A program made the position numbers and the translations under genes. This document shows positions 23,206 to 32,014 of a stretch of DNA of 64,000 nucleotides, piece after piece. Below the pieces are notes generated by a model. It was not told the DNA's origin and did no database searches. It saw nothing but the letters and a program-made list of their open reading frames with translations. This DNA comes from DASSUW01 sp963806395 (GTDB lineage Bacteria > Actinomycetota > Thermoleophilia > Solirubrobacterales > Solirubrobacteraceae): positions 248,001-312,000 of the forward strand of contig CAWDYI010000020.1 in NCBI GenBank assembly GCA_963806395.1. Reading direction: 5' to 3'. The first letter of the stretch is position 1, and every line of letters starts with the position of its first letter.

Positions 23206-23978
23206 CGGAGCCGGTCGGACGCGAGGATCGCGAGCAGGTGCCCCACCGCCGTGACGGCCGTCACCGCCACGAGCGCGACCACCAGCACGCGCGAGCCGGC
23301 CAGGTCACCCGCCACCGCGTCGACGATCGCCGCGGCGAACGCGAGCAGCGTCGCCTCCACCGCCACGAAGGAACGGTAGAACGGGACGAACCCGAGCGCG
23401 CGCCGGAGCTGCCGCAGACCGCCGGCGCGCGGAGCGGCGACCGCGCGCGTGTCGGCAGCAGGCGGCCGGCCGGCCTCCGCGCGTGCGACCGTCACGAGCG
23501 CCGACTCGCCCTTGATCAGCAGCACCAGCACGGACACCACGAGCCCGAGCGTGGTGTACGTGCCGAGGTCGTCCCAGCCGCCGTCGGCGCGGATGCCGAG
23601 CGCGATCGGCAGCGCTGCCTCGGTCAGCCAGTGGCCGATGCGGTCGAGGTACACGCCGGTCGGCGATCCCTGGCCACGCCAGCGCGCGACCTCGCCGTCC
23701 GAGCAGTCGAGCAGCAGCTGCAGCTGGATCAGGACGACCGCGCCGGCAGCTGCGGCGAGCCCCGGGAGGGTGAGCACGGCCGCCGCCGCCAGCCCGCTCA
23801 GGATCATCAGCCAGGTCACACCGTTCGGCGTGATCGGCGTGCGCAGCAGCAGCCGCGTCAGGTACGGGGACAGCCGGCGCATGTACAGCCGGCCGCCCCA
23901 GTGCTCGCCGCTGTTGCGGGCGAAGATCGAGTCCGGCTGGGTTGCGTCGCGCAGCTCGGTGATCGACGGCGAGCCCAC
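23202..23978 (-). CDS. CDP-alcohol phosphotransferase with a His in place of the last motif Asp
   Basis: This 258-residue membrane protein carries the CDP-alcohol phosphotransferase motif DCSDGEVARW (about residues 91-100) followed by GVYLDRIGH. The usual pattern is D-x2-D-G-x2-A-R-x8-G-x3-D-x3-D; here the fourth Asp, the proposed catalytic base, is His. The second such enzyme of this locus (26382-28181) keeps all four Asp residues. Hydrophobic segments on both sides fit a six-helix enzyme. It joins a CDP-linked polyol to an alcohol acceptor, giving a phosphodiester. Next to it are a glycerol-1-phosphate dehydrogenase-like enzyme and a nucleotidyltransferase that could supply the CDP-polyol. 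Confidence 0.82.
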   Translation of the reverse strand: MGSPSITELRDATQPDSIFARNSGEHWGGRLYMRRLSPYLTRLLLRTPITPNGVTWLMILSGLAAAAVLTLPGLAAAAGAVVLIQLQLLLDCSDGEVARWRGQGSPTGVYLDRIGHWLTEAALPIALGIRADGGWDDLGTYTTLGLVVSVLVLLIKGESALVTVARAEAGRPPAADTRAVAAPRAGGLRQLRRALGFVPFYRSFVAVEATLLAFAAAIVDAVAGDLAGSRVLVVALVAVTAVTAVGHLLAILASDRLR

Positions 23979-23981
23979 GGC

Positions 23982-25046
23982 TCACCGCCCGTAGGTGTCC
24001 ATGAAGCCGGCGACGGCACGCCGCACGCCGGCCTCGTCGAGCGCCAGGTGCTCGAGGATCGTGAACCGGTCCGGGCGCGTGTCGGGCGCCTGCACCACCG
24101 CCTGGACGAACTGCTCGTCCGTGAGCCCGAGGTCGGCCGGCGTGCGCGGCAGGCCGTGGCGCGTCAGGCAGGCGTCGATCCCGTGCGCCAGGCCGTCGTC
24201 CTCGCGCAGGAACGACGTGAACAGGCTGGCGGCGCCTGCCAGCTCGCCGTGATTCGCGGTGCCGGGGAACAGATGGTCGATCGCATGCAGGATCTCGTGG
24301 TCGCCGCCGCTGCACGGCCGGCTGCTGCCCGCCGTGGCCATCGCGAGGCCGGACAGCACGAGCGCCTCGGCGAGCGCGATCAGGAACGCGTCGTCGCCGA
24401 TGCCGTCCTCGCGGTGGACGACCGACGTGGCGGCCACGCGCGCGAACGTCACCGCGACGCCGTCGACCGCCTCGCCGCGCTCGCGCTCGGCCAGGCGCCA
24501 GTCCGCGATCGCCGACAGGTTGCTGATCGCGTCGCCGATGCCCGACCGCCGCATCGCCGGCTCGCTCCGCCGCACGTAGTCGAGGTCGACGACGACGGCG
24601 ATCGGCATCTGGACGCCGTAGGAGGACTTGCGACCGGCGCCGTCGTCCTGGAGCGAGGCGACCGGCGACGCGATGCCGTCGTGCGCGAGGCTGGTGGCGA
24701 CCGCGACCACCGGCAGCCCGGACAGGCTCGCGGCGTACTTGGCGACATCGAGCGTGCGGCCGCCGCCGATCGCGACGACGGCGTCGTAGAACCCGCCGCG
24801 CATCCGCACGGCCAGCTCCGCGCCGGCCTGCACCGAGCCGCCCTCGACGTTCCAGATCTCCGCATTGGAGAGCTGCGGGCGCAGCGTCGCGGCGATCTCC
24901 TCGCCGAGCCCGGGACCGACGATCACCGCGACGTGGCCGCCGCTCGAGATCCGCCGGTCGGCGAGCAGCGGGGCGAGCCCGGCCACCGCTCCCGGTCCGA
25001 TGTCGATCGTGAGCGGCGTGCCGACCATGCGGGTCAGCAGCGGCAC
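23982..25046 (-). CDS. Iron-containing alcohol dehydrogenase family, glycerol-1-phosphate dehydrogenase-like
   Basis: This protein of about 354 residues has the NAD-binding GGGRTLDVAKYAA (about residues 110-122), VATSLAHDGIASPVASL, and metal-site residues in GIGDAISNLSAIADW and GGDHEILHAIDHLFPGTANHGE. The SLAHDGIASP block resembles archaeal EgsA and bacterial AraM glycerol-1-phosphate dehydrogenases rather than glycerol dehydrogenase. The predicted reaction is reduction of dihydroxyacetone phosphate to sn-glycerol-1-phosphate. The GTG at 25046 (protein start MPLLTRMVGTPLTIDIGPGAV) is preferred over the ATG at 25028. It overlaps the nucleotidyltransferase gene by 13 bp. Other dehydrogenase activities of the fold cannot be excluded. 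Confidence 0.78.
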   Translation of the reverse strand: MPLLTRMVGTPLTIDIGPGAVAGLAPLLADRRISSGGHVAVIVGPGLGEEIAATLRPQLSNAEIWNVEGGSVQAGAELAVRMRGGFYDAVVAIGGGRTLDVAKYAASLSGLPVVAVATSLAHDGIASPVASLQDDGAGRKSSYGVQMPIAVVVDLDYVRRSEPAMRRSGIGDAISNLSAIADWRLAERERGEAVDGVAVTFARVAATSVVHREDGIGDDAFLIALAEALVLSGLAMATAGSSRPCSGGDHEILHAIDHLFPGTANHGELAGAASLFTSFLREDDGLAHGIDACLTRHGLPRTPADLGLTDEQFVQAVVQAPDTRPDRFTILEHLALDEAGVRRAVAGFMDTYGR

Positions 25047-25765
25047 GCGACCTCCCGTGCCCGCGCCAGGTCCGCGTGGTCGTCGACCTCGACCCACTCG
25101 ACGTCGCCGATCGGGGCGGTGCCGACACGGCCGCCGCGGTCGGCGAACTCCTGGAAGCCGTCCTCGTAGTACAGCGACGGGTCGCGCCGCCAGGTCGCCT
25201 CGAGCGCATCGGCCAGCGCGGCGGCGCCCGCCGGCTCGATCAGCGTCACGCCGATGTACTCGCCCTGCGCGGTGGCCGGCTCGAGCGCCTTGTTGATCCG
25301 ATCGAGGTAGCCCTCAGGCGTCAGGTGGACCTTCATCTCCTCCTCGCCGAGCGTCTTCTCGTCGTCGACGGCGATCAGCAGGTCGGGGCCGCGGGCCGCG
25401 AGCAGCCGCTCCTCGACCGATGCGGGGTGCACGGTGTCGCCGTTGGCCAGCATGACGCCCTCGGCGAACGACTCGCGCGCGCACCACAGCGAGTAGGCGT
25501 TGTTCCACTCCAGCGCCTTCGGGTTGAACACCAGCTCGAGCTCGAGCGAGTGGGTGCGCTCGAGCTCCGGCACGCGCTCGGCGACGCGCTCGTGCGCGTA
25601 CCCGGTGACGATCACGGCCCGCTCGAGGCCGACATGGCGGAAGTTGGCGAGCGCGATGTCGAGGATCGTGCGGTCGCCGTCGACCCCGAGCAGGGTCTTG
25701 GGCAGCTCGGCCGTCTCGGCGCCGAGGCGCTTGCCGGCGCCGGCGGCCAGCACCATCCCGATCAC
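25034..25765 (-). CDS. Nucleotidyltransferase (LicC/CTP:polyol-phosphate cytidylyltransferase-like)
   Basis: This 243-residue GT-A-fold enzyme begins MIGMVLAAGAGKRLG, the nucleotide-binding loop, with PKTLLGVDGDRTILD, VIVTGYAHERV, NNAYSLWCARE and the metal-binding LANGDTVHP. The NNAYSLW region is shared with LicC and phosphocholine/inositol-phosphate cytidylyltransferases. In context it most likely forms a CDP-polyol, for example CDP-glycerol, for the neighbouring CDP-alcohol phosphotransferases. The nucleotide and substrate are inferred. It overlaps its neighbours on both sides, showing a tight operon. Confidence 0.82.
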   Translation of the reverse strand: MIGMVLAAGAGKRLGAETAELPKTLLGVDGDRTILDIALANFRHVGLERAVIVTGYAHERVAERVPELERTHSLELELVFNPKALEWNNAYSLWCARESFAEGVMLANGDTVHPASVEERLLAARGPDLLIAVDDEKTLGEEEMKVHLTPEGYLDRINKALEPATAQGEYIGVTLIEPAGAAALADALEATWRRDPSLYYEDGFQEFADRGGRVGTAPIGDVEWVEVDDHADLARAREVACRC

Positions 25766-26385
25766 GCCTCGTCCTCCTCGTCGTCGTCGCCGGGCCCGAG
25801 CGGGACCGGGTCACGGCCATGGATCAGCCACGCTGCCGCCGCCTCGCCGACGAACGCCACACCGAGCACGGCCGCGGCGACGTAGAACCCGGCGGGCAGC
25901 GCGCCGGCGGCGAGCAGCACGAAGCCGGCGACGACGCGGCCGTCCCAGCCGCCCGCGAGCGCGTTCACCCATGGCGCGGGGGTCGTGCCGAGGTGGCGCG
26001 GGCGGTATGCAAGGTCGTAGTGGCGGAACGTGAGCGCGGCCAGCAGCGCGAACGCGGCCGGATAGGCGTCCGCGCCCTCCAGCGCGGCGATCCAGATCAG
26101 CGCCGTGTACTCGGTTGCGAGCACGAGCGGCGGCTGCGCCCACCGGCTCTTGTCGGCCCCGCGCCGTCCGGACGACGCACCGACGGTCAGCACCGTCCAG
26201 GCGAGCACGGCGGCGGCCGCCGGGTGCGAGACGTCGCCGCCGCCGATCGCCGCGACGGCGAGCAGCGGCACGAGCCCGGCCAGGATCAGCAGCTCCGGCG
26301 CGACCGGGACCACGCGGCCGAGCGTCGCGCCGAGCGCGCGCGCAAGCGGCCCGTCGTCGCGATAGAGCTTGACGAGGTCGGTCAT
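25762..26385 (-). CDS. DUF5941-type membrane protein
   Basis: This 207-residue protein starts MTDLVKLYRDDGPLARALG. It has several hydrophobic segments and the block ALTFRHYDLAYRPRHLG, then GWDGRVV, as found in DUF5941 domains. In other actinobacteria that domain is, as I recall, often fused behind a nucleotidyltransferase/CDP-alcohol phosphotransferase protein. Here the fusion partner is a separate gene just upstream whose stop overlaps this start (ATGA). The acidic C-terminal tail is short. Function is unknown but presumably tied to the phosphotransferase. Confidence 0.7.
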   Translation of the reverse strand: MTDLVKLYRDDGPLARALGATLGRVVPVAPELLILAGLVPLLAVAAIGGGDVSHPAAAAVLAWTVLTVGASSGRRGADKSRWAQPPLVLATEYTALIWIAALEGADAYPAAFALLAALTFRHYDLAYRPRHLGTTPAPWVNALAGGWDGRVVAGFVLLAAGALPAGFYVAAAVLGVAFVGEAAAAWLIHGRDPVPLGPGDDDEEDEA

Positions 26386-28181
26386 CGCAGTGCCCTCAGC
26401 ACCCGGCCGGTCTGGGCGTAGGCCACACCGATCGCGCCCCAGGTGAGCAGCGCGATGAAGGTCACGCGCGGATTGAACAGCGCGGCGGTGATCGAGATCA
26501 CGGCGAAGCGCTCGCCGATCGGGAACGTGATCATGCGCTTGATCCAGCGCATCGGGCGCACGCGGTCGAGCCTGCGCCAGGCTCCGAGCACGCGTGATGC
26601 GAGCGGCTGGGCCGGCGGCGGCGCGGGCGCCGTCGGCTGGGCCGCGCGGCGCGCCGCCGCGGCGGCGCTGAGCGTGTCGCGAGCCTGATCGAGCGGCGGC
26701 TGCGGAGCGGTCCGGAGCGACTGCTGCTGCGTGCCGCCGTACGTGAAGTCGGACATATGGCGGACGGTCTGGAGCGTGATCGCGGAACACGCGAGCAGCC
26801 ATACCGGGTCGCCGGTTCGGCTCGCGCCGATCGCCAGGCCGGCGAACGCAAGGTACTCCTTCGATCGGTCGAAGACCGAGTCCAACCACGCCCCGAACCT
26901 CGAGAACTGGCGCGTGTAGCGAGCGAGCTGGCCGTCGACGCAGTCGGTGGTGAACGCCGCCTGCAGCATCACGGCCCCGGCGACCATGCCCCAGCGCTCG
27001 CCGGTGGCGAAGCCGGCAGCCGCCAGCACTCCCATCACCATCGACGCGGTCGTGACCTGGTTGGGAGTCAGGCCCCGGCGCGCCGCCCAGCGGGCGATGT
27101 ACTTCGAGTACGGGCTGACGAAGTGGGTCGTGAAGAAGCCGTCGGCGGACTTGACGGCCGAGTCGAGCAGCAGCCGGTCCTCATCGCACGCGGCGAGCCG
27201 CTCCGCGTCCGCCGCCGCATTCTCGGGCGACAGCGGCCGCGTCCACAACAGCCGGCGCAGCGGCACGCCGCCGATCGGCGCGCCGCCACGGACGAGGCCG
27301 AGCAGCAGGAGTGACACGGCGTCCTCGCGCGCGGCCGCGACCCGGGCCTGCAGCCACGCCTCGTGCTCGCCGGAGAGGACGACGTCGGCGTCCTCCGGCT
27401 CGGCCGGGTCGATCGGCTCGTCGCCCACGTCGTCAGGCCCTGGGTGGTCGTCCGCGCCGGCGTCGTCCTCCTCATCCGCAGCCTCCGCCGAGCGGACGAG
27501 CGTGAGACGCCACGCCCGCGATTTGCGCTCGAGCTCCTCGCTCCAGGACTCGGGCGGGGCGGTGACGAGCGCAGCGAGGCGCTCGGCGGCCGCGGCGAGC
27601 GTTCCCAGCTCGGCGGGAGCGGTCCTGATCACGCCCAGGAACGTGCCGTTGGCGCGCCCGACCGCGTGGTAGGGCGACGCGGCGCTGACCATGCGGCCGC
27701 GGCGCGCCTGCACGCGGGACGCCATCCGCCGGCGCTTGCCGCCCGCGAGGATCGCTGTACTCGTGCGCGGGTCGGCGATCAGGCCGCGGAGTGCCTCGCG
27801 GTGCGTGACGATGTCGCCGTACATGACGACGAGCGGCCGGTCCGCTGACGCGGCGATCGCGCCGACCGCGCGAAGGTCGTTCGCGAGCGAGTCCGACGCG
27901 CGAACGTCTGCCCCGGCGGCGATCTGCCGGACCTCGGCCTCCCATGCAGGGCGGGTGAGCACGATCGTCGTCGCGACGCCGAGGTCCGCGAGCTGGCCGG
28001 TCAGCCGCGCGAGGACCGTCTCGCTGCCGAGCGAGAGCAGCGCCGCCGGCCCGCCGCCGGTCGCCGGAGCCGTGGCGAGCACCACCGCGGTGAGCGCGGC
28101 CGGGCCTTCCGGTGCGGGCGTCCCGTTCGCGATCGTCGGGTCCGTCCGGACCGCTCGGCTGTCACTCAAACCGCTCGTCAA
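26382..28181 (-). CDS. CDP-alcohol phosphotransferase with N-terminal nucleotidyltransferase-like domain
   Basis: This 599-residue two-domain protein has an N-terminal GT-A-like domain (about residues 30-230) with LVVMYGDIVTHREAL. The nucleotide loop LATAPATGGGPAALL lacks the usual G-x-G-x-R, so the domain may be inactive. An acidic linker (DEEDDAGADDHPGPDD) follows. The membrane domain contains LTPNQVTTAS and DCVDGQLARYTRQFSRFGAWLDSVFD, the complete four-Asp motif. A basic C-terminal part ends in two further helices. The start is uncertain: the TTG at 28181 gives the longest form. The order with DUF5941, nucleotidyltransferase and glycerol-1-phosphate dehydrogenase genes suggests synthesis of a phosphodiester-linked polyol lipid or polymer. 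Confidence 0.82.
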   Translation of the reverse strand: MTSGLSDSRAVRTDPTIANGTPAPEGPAALTAVVLATAPATGGGPAALLSLGSETVLARLTGQLADLGVATTIVLTRPAWEAEVRQIAAGADVRASDSLANDLRAVGAIAASADRPLVVMYGDIVTHREALRGLIADPRTSTAILAGGKRRRMASRVQARRGRMVSAASPYHAVGRANGTFLGVIRTAPAELGTLAAAAERLAALVTAPPESWSEELERKSRAWRLTLVRSAEAADEEDDAGADDHPGPDDVGDEPIDPAEPEDADVVLSGEHEAWLQARVAAAREDAVSLLLLGLVRGGAPIGGVPLRRLLWTRPLSPENAAADAERLAACDEDRLLLDSAVKSADGFFTTHFVSPYSKYIARWAARRGLTPNQVTTASMVMGVLAAAGFATGERWGMVAGAVMLQAAFTTDCVDGQLARYTRQFSRFGAWLDSVFDRSKEYLAFAGLAIGASRTGDPVWLLACSAITLQTVRHMSDFTYGGTQQQSLRTAPQPPLDQARDTLSAAAAARRAAQPTAPAPPPAQPLASRVLGAWRRLDRVRPMRWIKRMITFPIGERFAVISITAALFNPRVTFIALLTWGAIGVAYAQTGRVLRALR

Positions 28182-28193
28182 AGCCGTCGGAGC

Positions 28194-29432
28194 CTAGCGT
28201 TCCAGCGATCTGATCAGACCGTCCAGACGGGGCGCGACCGCGGCAACGTCGAAGTCGCGCGCGCGGCGGACGGCGGCGTCGGCGTACTGCCGGCGGCGCT
28301 CGGGCTGCTCGATCATCTCGGCGATCGCGGCGGCCAGCGCCTCTACGTCCTCCGGCGGCACGAGGATCCCGTTGGCGCCGTCGCCGATGATGTCGCCGGG
28401 GCCGTTCGGGCAGTTGAAGCTGACGACCGGGAGCCCGTGGCTCATCGCCTCGACGATCACCATGCCGAACCCCTCGAAGCGCGAGCTGAGCGCGAAGATC
28501 GACGCCTCCGCCATCGCGTCGCCCAACCGCTGCGTCCGGCCCATCAGCGTGACGTAACGGCTGAGCCCGAGTACGTCGATCTGTGCCTGCAGCCGCTCGC
28601 GCTCGGGCCCCGAGCCGTAGATGCGCAGGCGCCAGTCCTGGTGCGAGCCGGCCACGATCGCGAACGCCTCGATCAGCAGGTCGAATCCCTTCTGCGTATT
28701 CAGGCGGCCGGCCGCGACCACCAGCTTCGCCGTCTGGTCCGAGACCGGGGCGTCGCCGGGCGGGAGCGGGTTGGGGATCCGCTCGACGCGCGTCGGGGCG
28801 CGCGCCAGCAGCGAGCGGTAGTCGCGCTCGTCGTCGGCGGTGAGCACGGTCAGCGCGTCCAGGCGTGAGTAGTGGCGGCGGATGTCGGCGGCGAGACGCG
28901 GCCGGTGGGCGCCGTAGTGCAGGTGCTCCTGGCCGACCGTGAGCACACCCGGCGGAGCGAGCCGCGCGGCGAGCAGATTGAACGCCGGCCGCGTCGTGAT
29001 CAGCACTCCGCCGTCTAGCGAGCGCAGCCAGCGCACGAGCGCGACGTCGGTGCGCAGGCTGCACCACGGGTACGCGTAGTCCTCCGGGTGCACGAGCAGG
29101 CTCGGCAGCTTCGAGAGCAGCGACGGCCGGCGCCGGTCGTCGAGCGCCCTGACGCGCAGGTGCGGCGCGAAGTCGAAGAACGGGTCGTCGCGGCGGCGGA
29201 GCACGCTCACCACCTCGGCATCGCCCTCCGCCGCGAGGTGCTCGGCGACGGTGAGTGTCGTCCGGATCGTCCCGCCCATGCCCCACGCGTGCGCGAGCAC
29301 GAACCGCACCGGGCCCGCCTTCGGCGCCGCCCGCCGGCGGTGCGGCAACGCCGCCACGACCGCGAGCGCGCCGCGATGCGCCAGCACGGCGAGCGGCCCC
29401 AGGAGGCGCCGTCGCAGCGACACTCTCGGCAC
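28194..29432 (-). CDS. Family 4 glycosyltransferase
   Basis: This protein of about 412 residues has a GT-B fold. The N-terminal domain contains HAWGMGGTIRTTLTVAEHLA, the acceptor-side glycine loop, and the C-terminal domain has VVAAGRLNTQKGFDLLIEAF and SSRFEGFGMVIVEAMSHGLP, the E-x7-E nucleotide-sugar motif. It is a paralogue of the gene at 34006-35244, which shares GGT-RTT near the start and the FDCP/FNCP-GP-DI block near the end. The GTG at 29432 lies 6 bp after the upstream stop. The sugar is unknown. Confidence 0.88.
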   Translation of the reverse strand: MPRVSLRRRLLGPLAVLAHRGALAVVAALPHRRRAAPKAGPVRFVLAHAWGMGGTIRTTLTVAEHLAAEGDAEVVSVLRRRDDPFFDFAPHLRVRALDDRRRPSLLSKLPSLLVHPEDYAYPWCSLRTDVALVRWLRSLDGGVLITTRPAFNLLAARLAPPGVLTVGQEHLHYGAHRPRLAADIRRHYSRLDALTVLTADDERDYRSLLARAPTRVERIPNPLPPGDAPVSDQTAKLVVAAGRLNTQKGFDLLIEAFAIVAGSHQDWRLRIYGSGPERERLQAQIDVLGLSRYVTLMGRTQRLGDAMAEASIFALSSRFEGFGMVIVEAMSHGLPVVSFNCPNGPGDIIGDGANGILVPPEDVEALAAAIAEMIEQPERRRQYADAAVRRARDFDVAAVAPRLDGLIRSLER

Positions 29433-29437
29433 GCGCC

Positions 29438-32014
29438 TCAGCCGTTCCGCTGCTCGACCGCGGCGGCGAGCGTCCGCCAGCGCTCGCGCTCGGGCGTCAG
29501 CACCGCCTGCCACGGTTTGACGCGGTCGGCCCAGTGGACGAGCCCGGGTCCGCGCAGCGGCGTGCGCGTCGGCACCGTCGCCCACTGCTCGGGAACCGTC
29601 GCGCGGTCGGGGCCGGTGAGGTAGTGCAGCGCCTCGAGCCCACTGAGCCCGAACTTCTCCACGAGCGCCAGCGCCTGTCCGCTGAAGCGCGTCTCCCGCA
29701 TCCGTGCGAGGTCGAGCACCAGCACGTCGTCGGTGAACGCGTCGAAGTCGAATGCGTGCCGGGCGTGCGCGGTCCGGCGCAGCTCCGCCGCCGCCTGCGT
29801 CCTGCGCCTGAGGCGGGCGGCGGCGGTGTGGATCATCCCGAAGCCGCTGGATCCCACCGTGCCCGGCTTGGTGGGCGCCGCGAGCAGGTGGCCGCCGAGA
29901 TCGAGGTCCGCCAGCTCGGCGACGTCGGCGGTGGCCACGGCGGGGAGCGGGAGCAGCACGAGCCGATCGACGCCCTTCAGCAGGTCGGCCAGCAGCAGCC
30001 TGACGATGGCAGCGGGGCTCGGCTGCTTGGCCGCGGGTGTGCGCAGGTCGCGGCCGAGCCCGCGCAGCGGCACCCAGCTGAAGGCGGCCTGCGGGAAGCG
30101 GTCGGCGACCCGCCGCTCGTCCACGTCGGCGCCCGGGACCGCCAGCACCCACACGTGCAGCGGTCGCGACGCATGCTCGATCAGCGAGGCGACGAGCACC
30201 GACAGCGGCAGCTCGCTGCGCTTGCGCAGCAGCACCGCGCAGTGCACCGCGTCGCCCGCCGGCGCGGGCGCCGTGCGCTCGTGCGTGACGGCCGCGGACC
30301 TCGCGTACTCGACCTGGCCCTCGATGTCGGCGGCGACAGGGTCGAGGCGCGCCGGGCGCATCCGGCGCGCCTCGGCCGCGGCGACCTCGTCGGCCGTGAT
30401 CTCGCGCCAGAGCGCGTACACCTCGTCCTCGGGCCGGCCGGTGAGGATCGCCGTGAAGACCTGCTCGAGCTTGTCCGTGATGCCGTCGCGGATCGCGTCG
30501 AACGCCGCGTCGTCGATGCCGAGCAGCCCGTCGAAGCGGACGTCGGACGGGTTCTTGGGCCGGAAGTCGACGTCCACGCCGAGCGACCGGACCGGCAGGT
30601 AGCAGTGCAGCCGCGACGTCACGACCGCGCGATGCTTGTCGCGGTAGGTCTCCAGCAGGTCGAGCGCGGCGTACACGTTCTCGGCGAACGACCGGCGGCG
30701 GACGGCGGGGGAGCTGTGCTTGTAGGTCACGCCGTCCTCGGGCACGTCCTCCGGCGCCGCGTCGACATAGGCCACGGGTGCGCCCGCCGGCGGGCCCGCC
30801 GCAGGGTCCGGGAACACGGTGTTGATCGTCGTCGTCAGGCAGCCGGAGAAGAACGCGGGCACGCCCAGCGACAGCAGCAGGTAGACGGTCGTCCAGTCGC
30901 GGCAGCCGACGGGGCCGTAGCGCTTCAGATACTCAACGGCCTCGGGGGTCAGCAGGTCGCGCTTGTTGCAGTGGAACGAGATGAAGATCGGCCGCAGGTT
31001 GCGGTGCAGCGGGAACCCGTGGCGCATGCTGAAGAGCGCGTGCATGTACCAGCCGAAGCACAGGACCCAGGTGTCCTCGGGGATCGCCTCGTACATCGAG
31101 GCGTCGCGGTGCACGGTCATGACCTCGAGGTCCGCGTCGACGTCGTCGCGCCGCAGCTCCGGGCGCGTGCGGCCGCCGAGCTGTTCCAGCAGGCCGAGCA
31201 GGTCCCCGTCGCCATGGAGTCGCACGCCGCGATGGCGCACGAGGTGTCCGAGCGAGGCGATGCTCTGGACGTGATCGCCGATGTTGGCCGACGCCCGCTT
31301 CGCCCCCGGGTGCCCGTAGTCGACGACGGCGAAGGTGCGGCGGCCGCCGGGCTGCGGCGCGGTCGGCGAGCCGGCGTCGGCGGCGACCCACGGCCGCATC
31401 CAGTTGCGGTGCGCCTCGGCCTGCGCCCACACGGGCGATCGCTCGCCGACGTGCCGGTCGAACACCTCGAAGATCTCGCGGGCGACGTCCTGCGCGCCGA
31501 AGCCGAACACCGGGGCGAGCGCGTCGAACCACCGTCGCGCGTTCACCGCGCCGGGATCGTCGGCGATCAGCGCGCGGATCTCGCTCAGCGTCTCGTCGGG
31601 GGACACGGCCAGGCCGGCGCGGACGTACTCCGCCATCGCAAGCGTCGCCCACAACTCGCGCGGAACGGCGCGGAACTCGTCCCACGCCAGGTCGAGGTAG
31701 CCCTGGCGGTACGCGACGATCCCGCCCGTGAGATGCCCGAGCGCGCGGGTGTCGGGGTGCACGCGAAGCGACTCGGCAATCGCACGCGCCGTGTCGTGGT
31801 CGCCGGCCCGGATCGCCGACCGGACCTGAGCGACGATGGAGTCGTCGACCGTCCTGCCGCGCTCGAGCGCCCGGACGAGGGTTTCACGTGGCGGCGCGGG
31901 CGGGGCGGCGGCCGGCGCGGCGCCGTTCGCAGCTCCCGGCTCGACCGCCGCGCGGCGCAGCCGTCCGAGCAGCCGTCCGCGATATCGCCGGACGAGGCGG
32001 CGCGCCGCGCTCAT
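29438..32014 (-). CDS. Large multidomain polysaccharide pyruvyl transferase / glycosyltransferase-like protein
   Basis: This 858-residue protein has an N-terminal helical region (residues 45-220) with repeat-like helices. The central domain (about 230-500) has FAVVDYGHPGAKRASANIGDHVQS, YGPVGCRDWTTVYLLLSLGV and VVTSRLHCYLPVRSLGV, which match the polysaccharide pyruvyl transferase family including its conserved His. The C-terminal domain (about 585-858) has AVLLRKRSELPLSVLVASLIEH and LLADLLKGVDRLVLLPLPAV, resembling GT8-type transferases, but the DxD motif is weak. The ATG overlaps the methyltransferase stop (ATGA). It may add ketal pyruvate or a sugar to the polymer. Function of the fusion is not known. 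Confidence 0.75.
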   Translation of the reverse strand: MSAARRLVRRYRGRLLGRLRRAAVEPGAANGAAPAAAPPAPPRETLVRALERGRTVDDSIVAQVRSAIRAGDHDTARAIAESLRVHPDTRALGHLTGGIVAYRQGYLDLAWDEFRAVPRELWATLAMAEYVRAGLAVSPDETLSEIRALIADDPGAVNARRWFDALAPVFGFGAQDVAREIFEVFDRHVGERSPVWAQAEAHRNWMRPWVAADAGSPTAPQPGGRRTFAVVDYGHPGAKRASANIGDHVQSIASLGHLVRHRGVRLHGDGDLLGLLEQLGGRTRPELRRDDVDADLEVMTVHRDASMYEAIPEDTWVLCFGWYMHALFSMRHGFPLHRNLRPIFISFHCNKRDLLTPEAVEYLKRYGPVGCRDWTTVYLLLSLGVPAFFSGCLTTTINTVFPDPAAGPPAGAPVAYVDAAPEDVPEDGVTYKHSSPAVRRRSFAENVYAALDLLETYRDKHRAVVTSRLHCYLPVRSLGVDVDFRPKNPSDVRFDGLLGIDDAAFDAIRDGITDKLEQVFTAILTGRPEDEVYALWREITADEVAAAEARRMRPARLDPVAADIEGQVEYARSAAVTHERTAPAPAGDAVHCAVLLRKRSELPLSVLVASLIEHASRPLHVWVLAVPGADVDERRVADRFPQAAFSWVPLRGLGRDLRTPAAKQPSPAAIVRLLLADLLKGVDRLVLLPLPAVATADVAELADLDLGGHLLAAPTKPGTVGSSGFGMIHTAAARLRRRTQAAAELRRTAHARHAFDFDAFTDDVLVLDLARMRETRFSGQALALVEKFGLSGLEALHYLTGPDRATVPEQWATVPTRTPLRGPGLVHWADRVKPWQAVLTPERERWRTLAAAVEQRNG

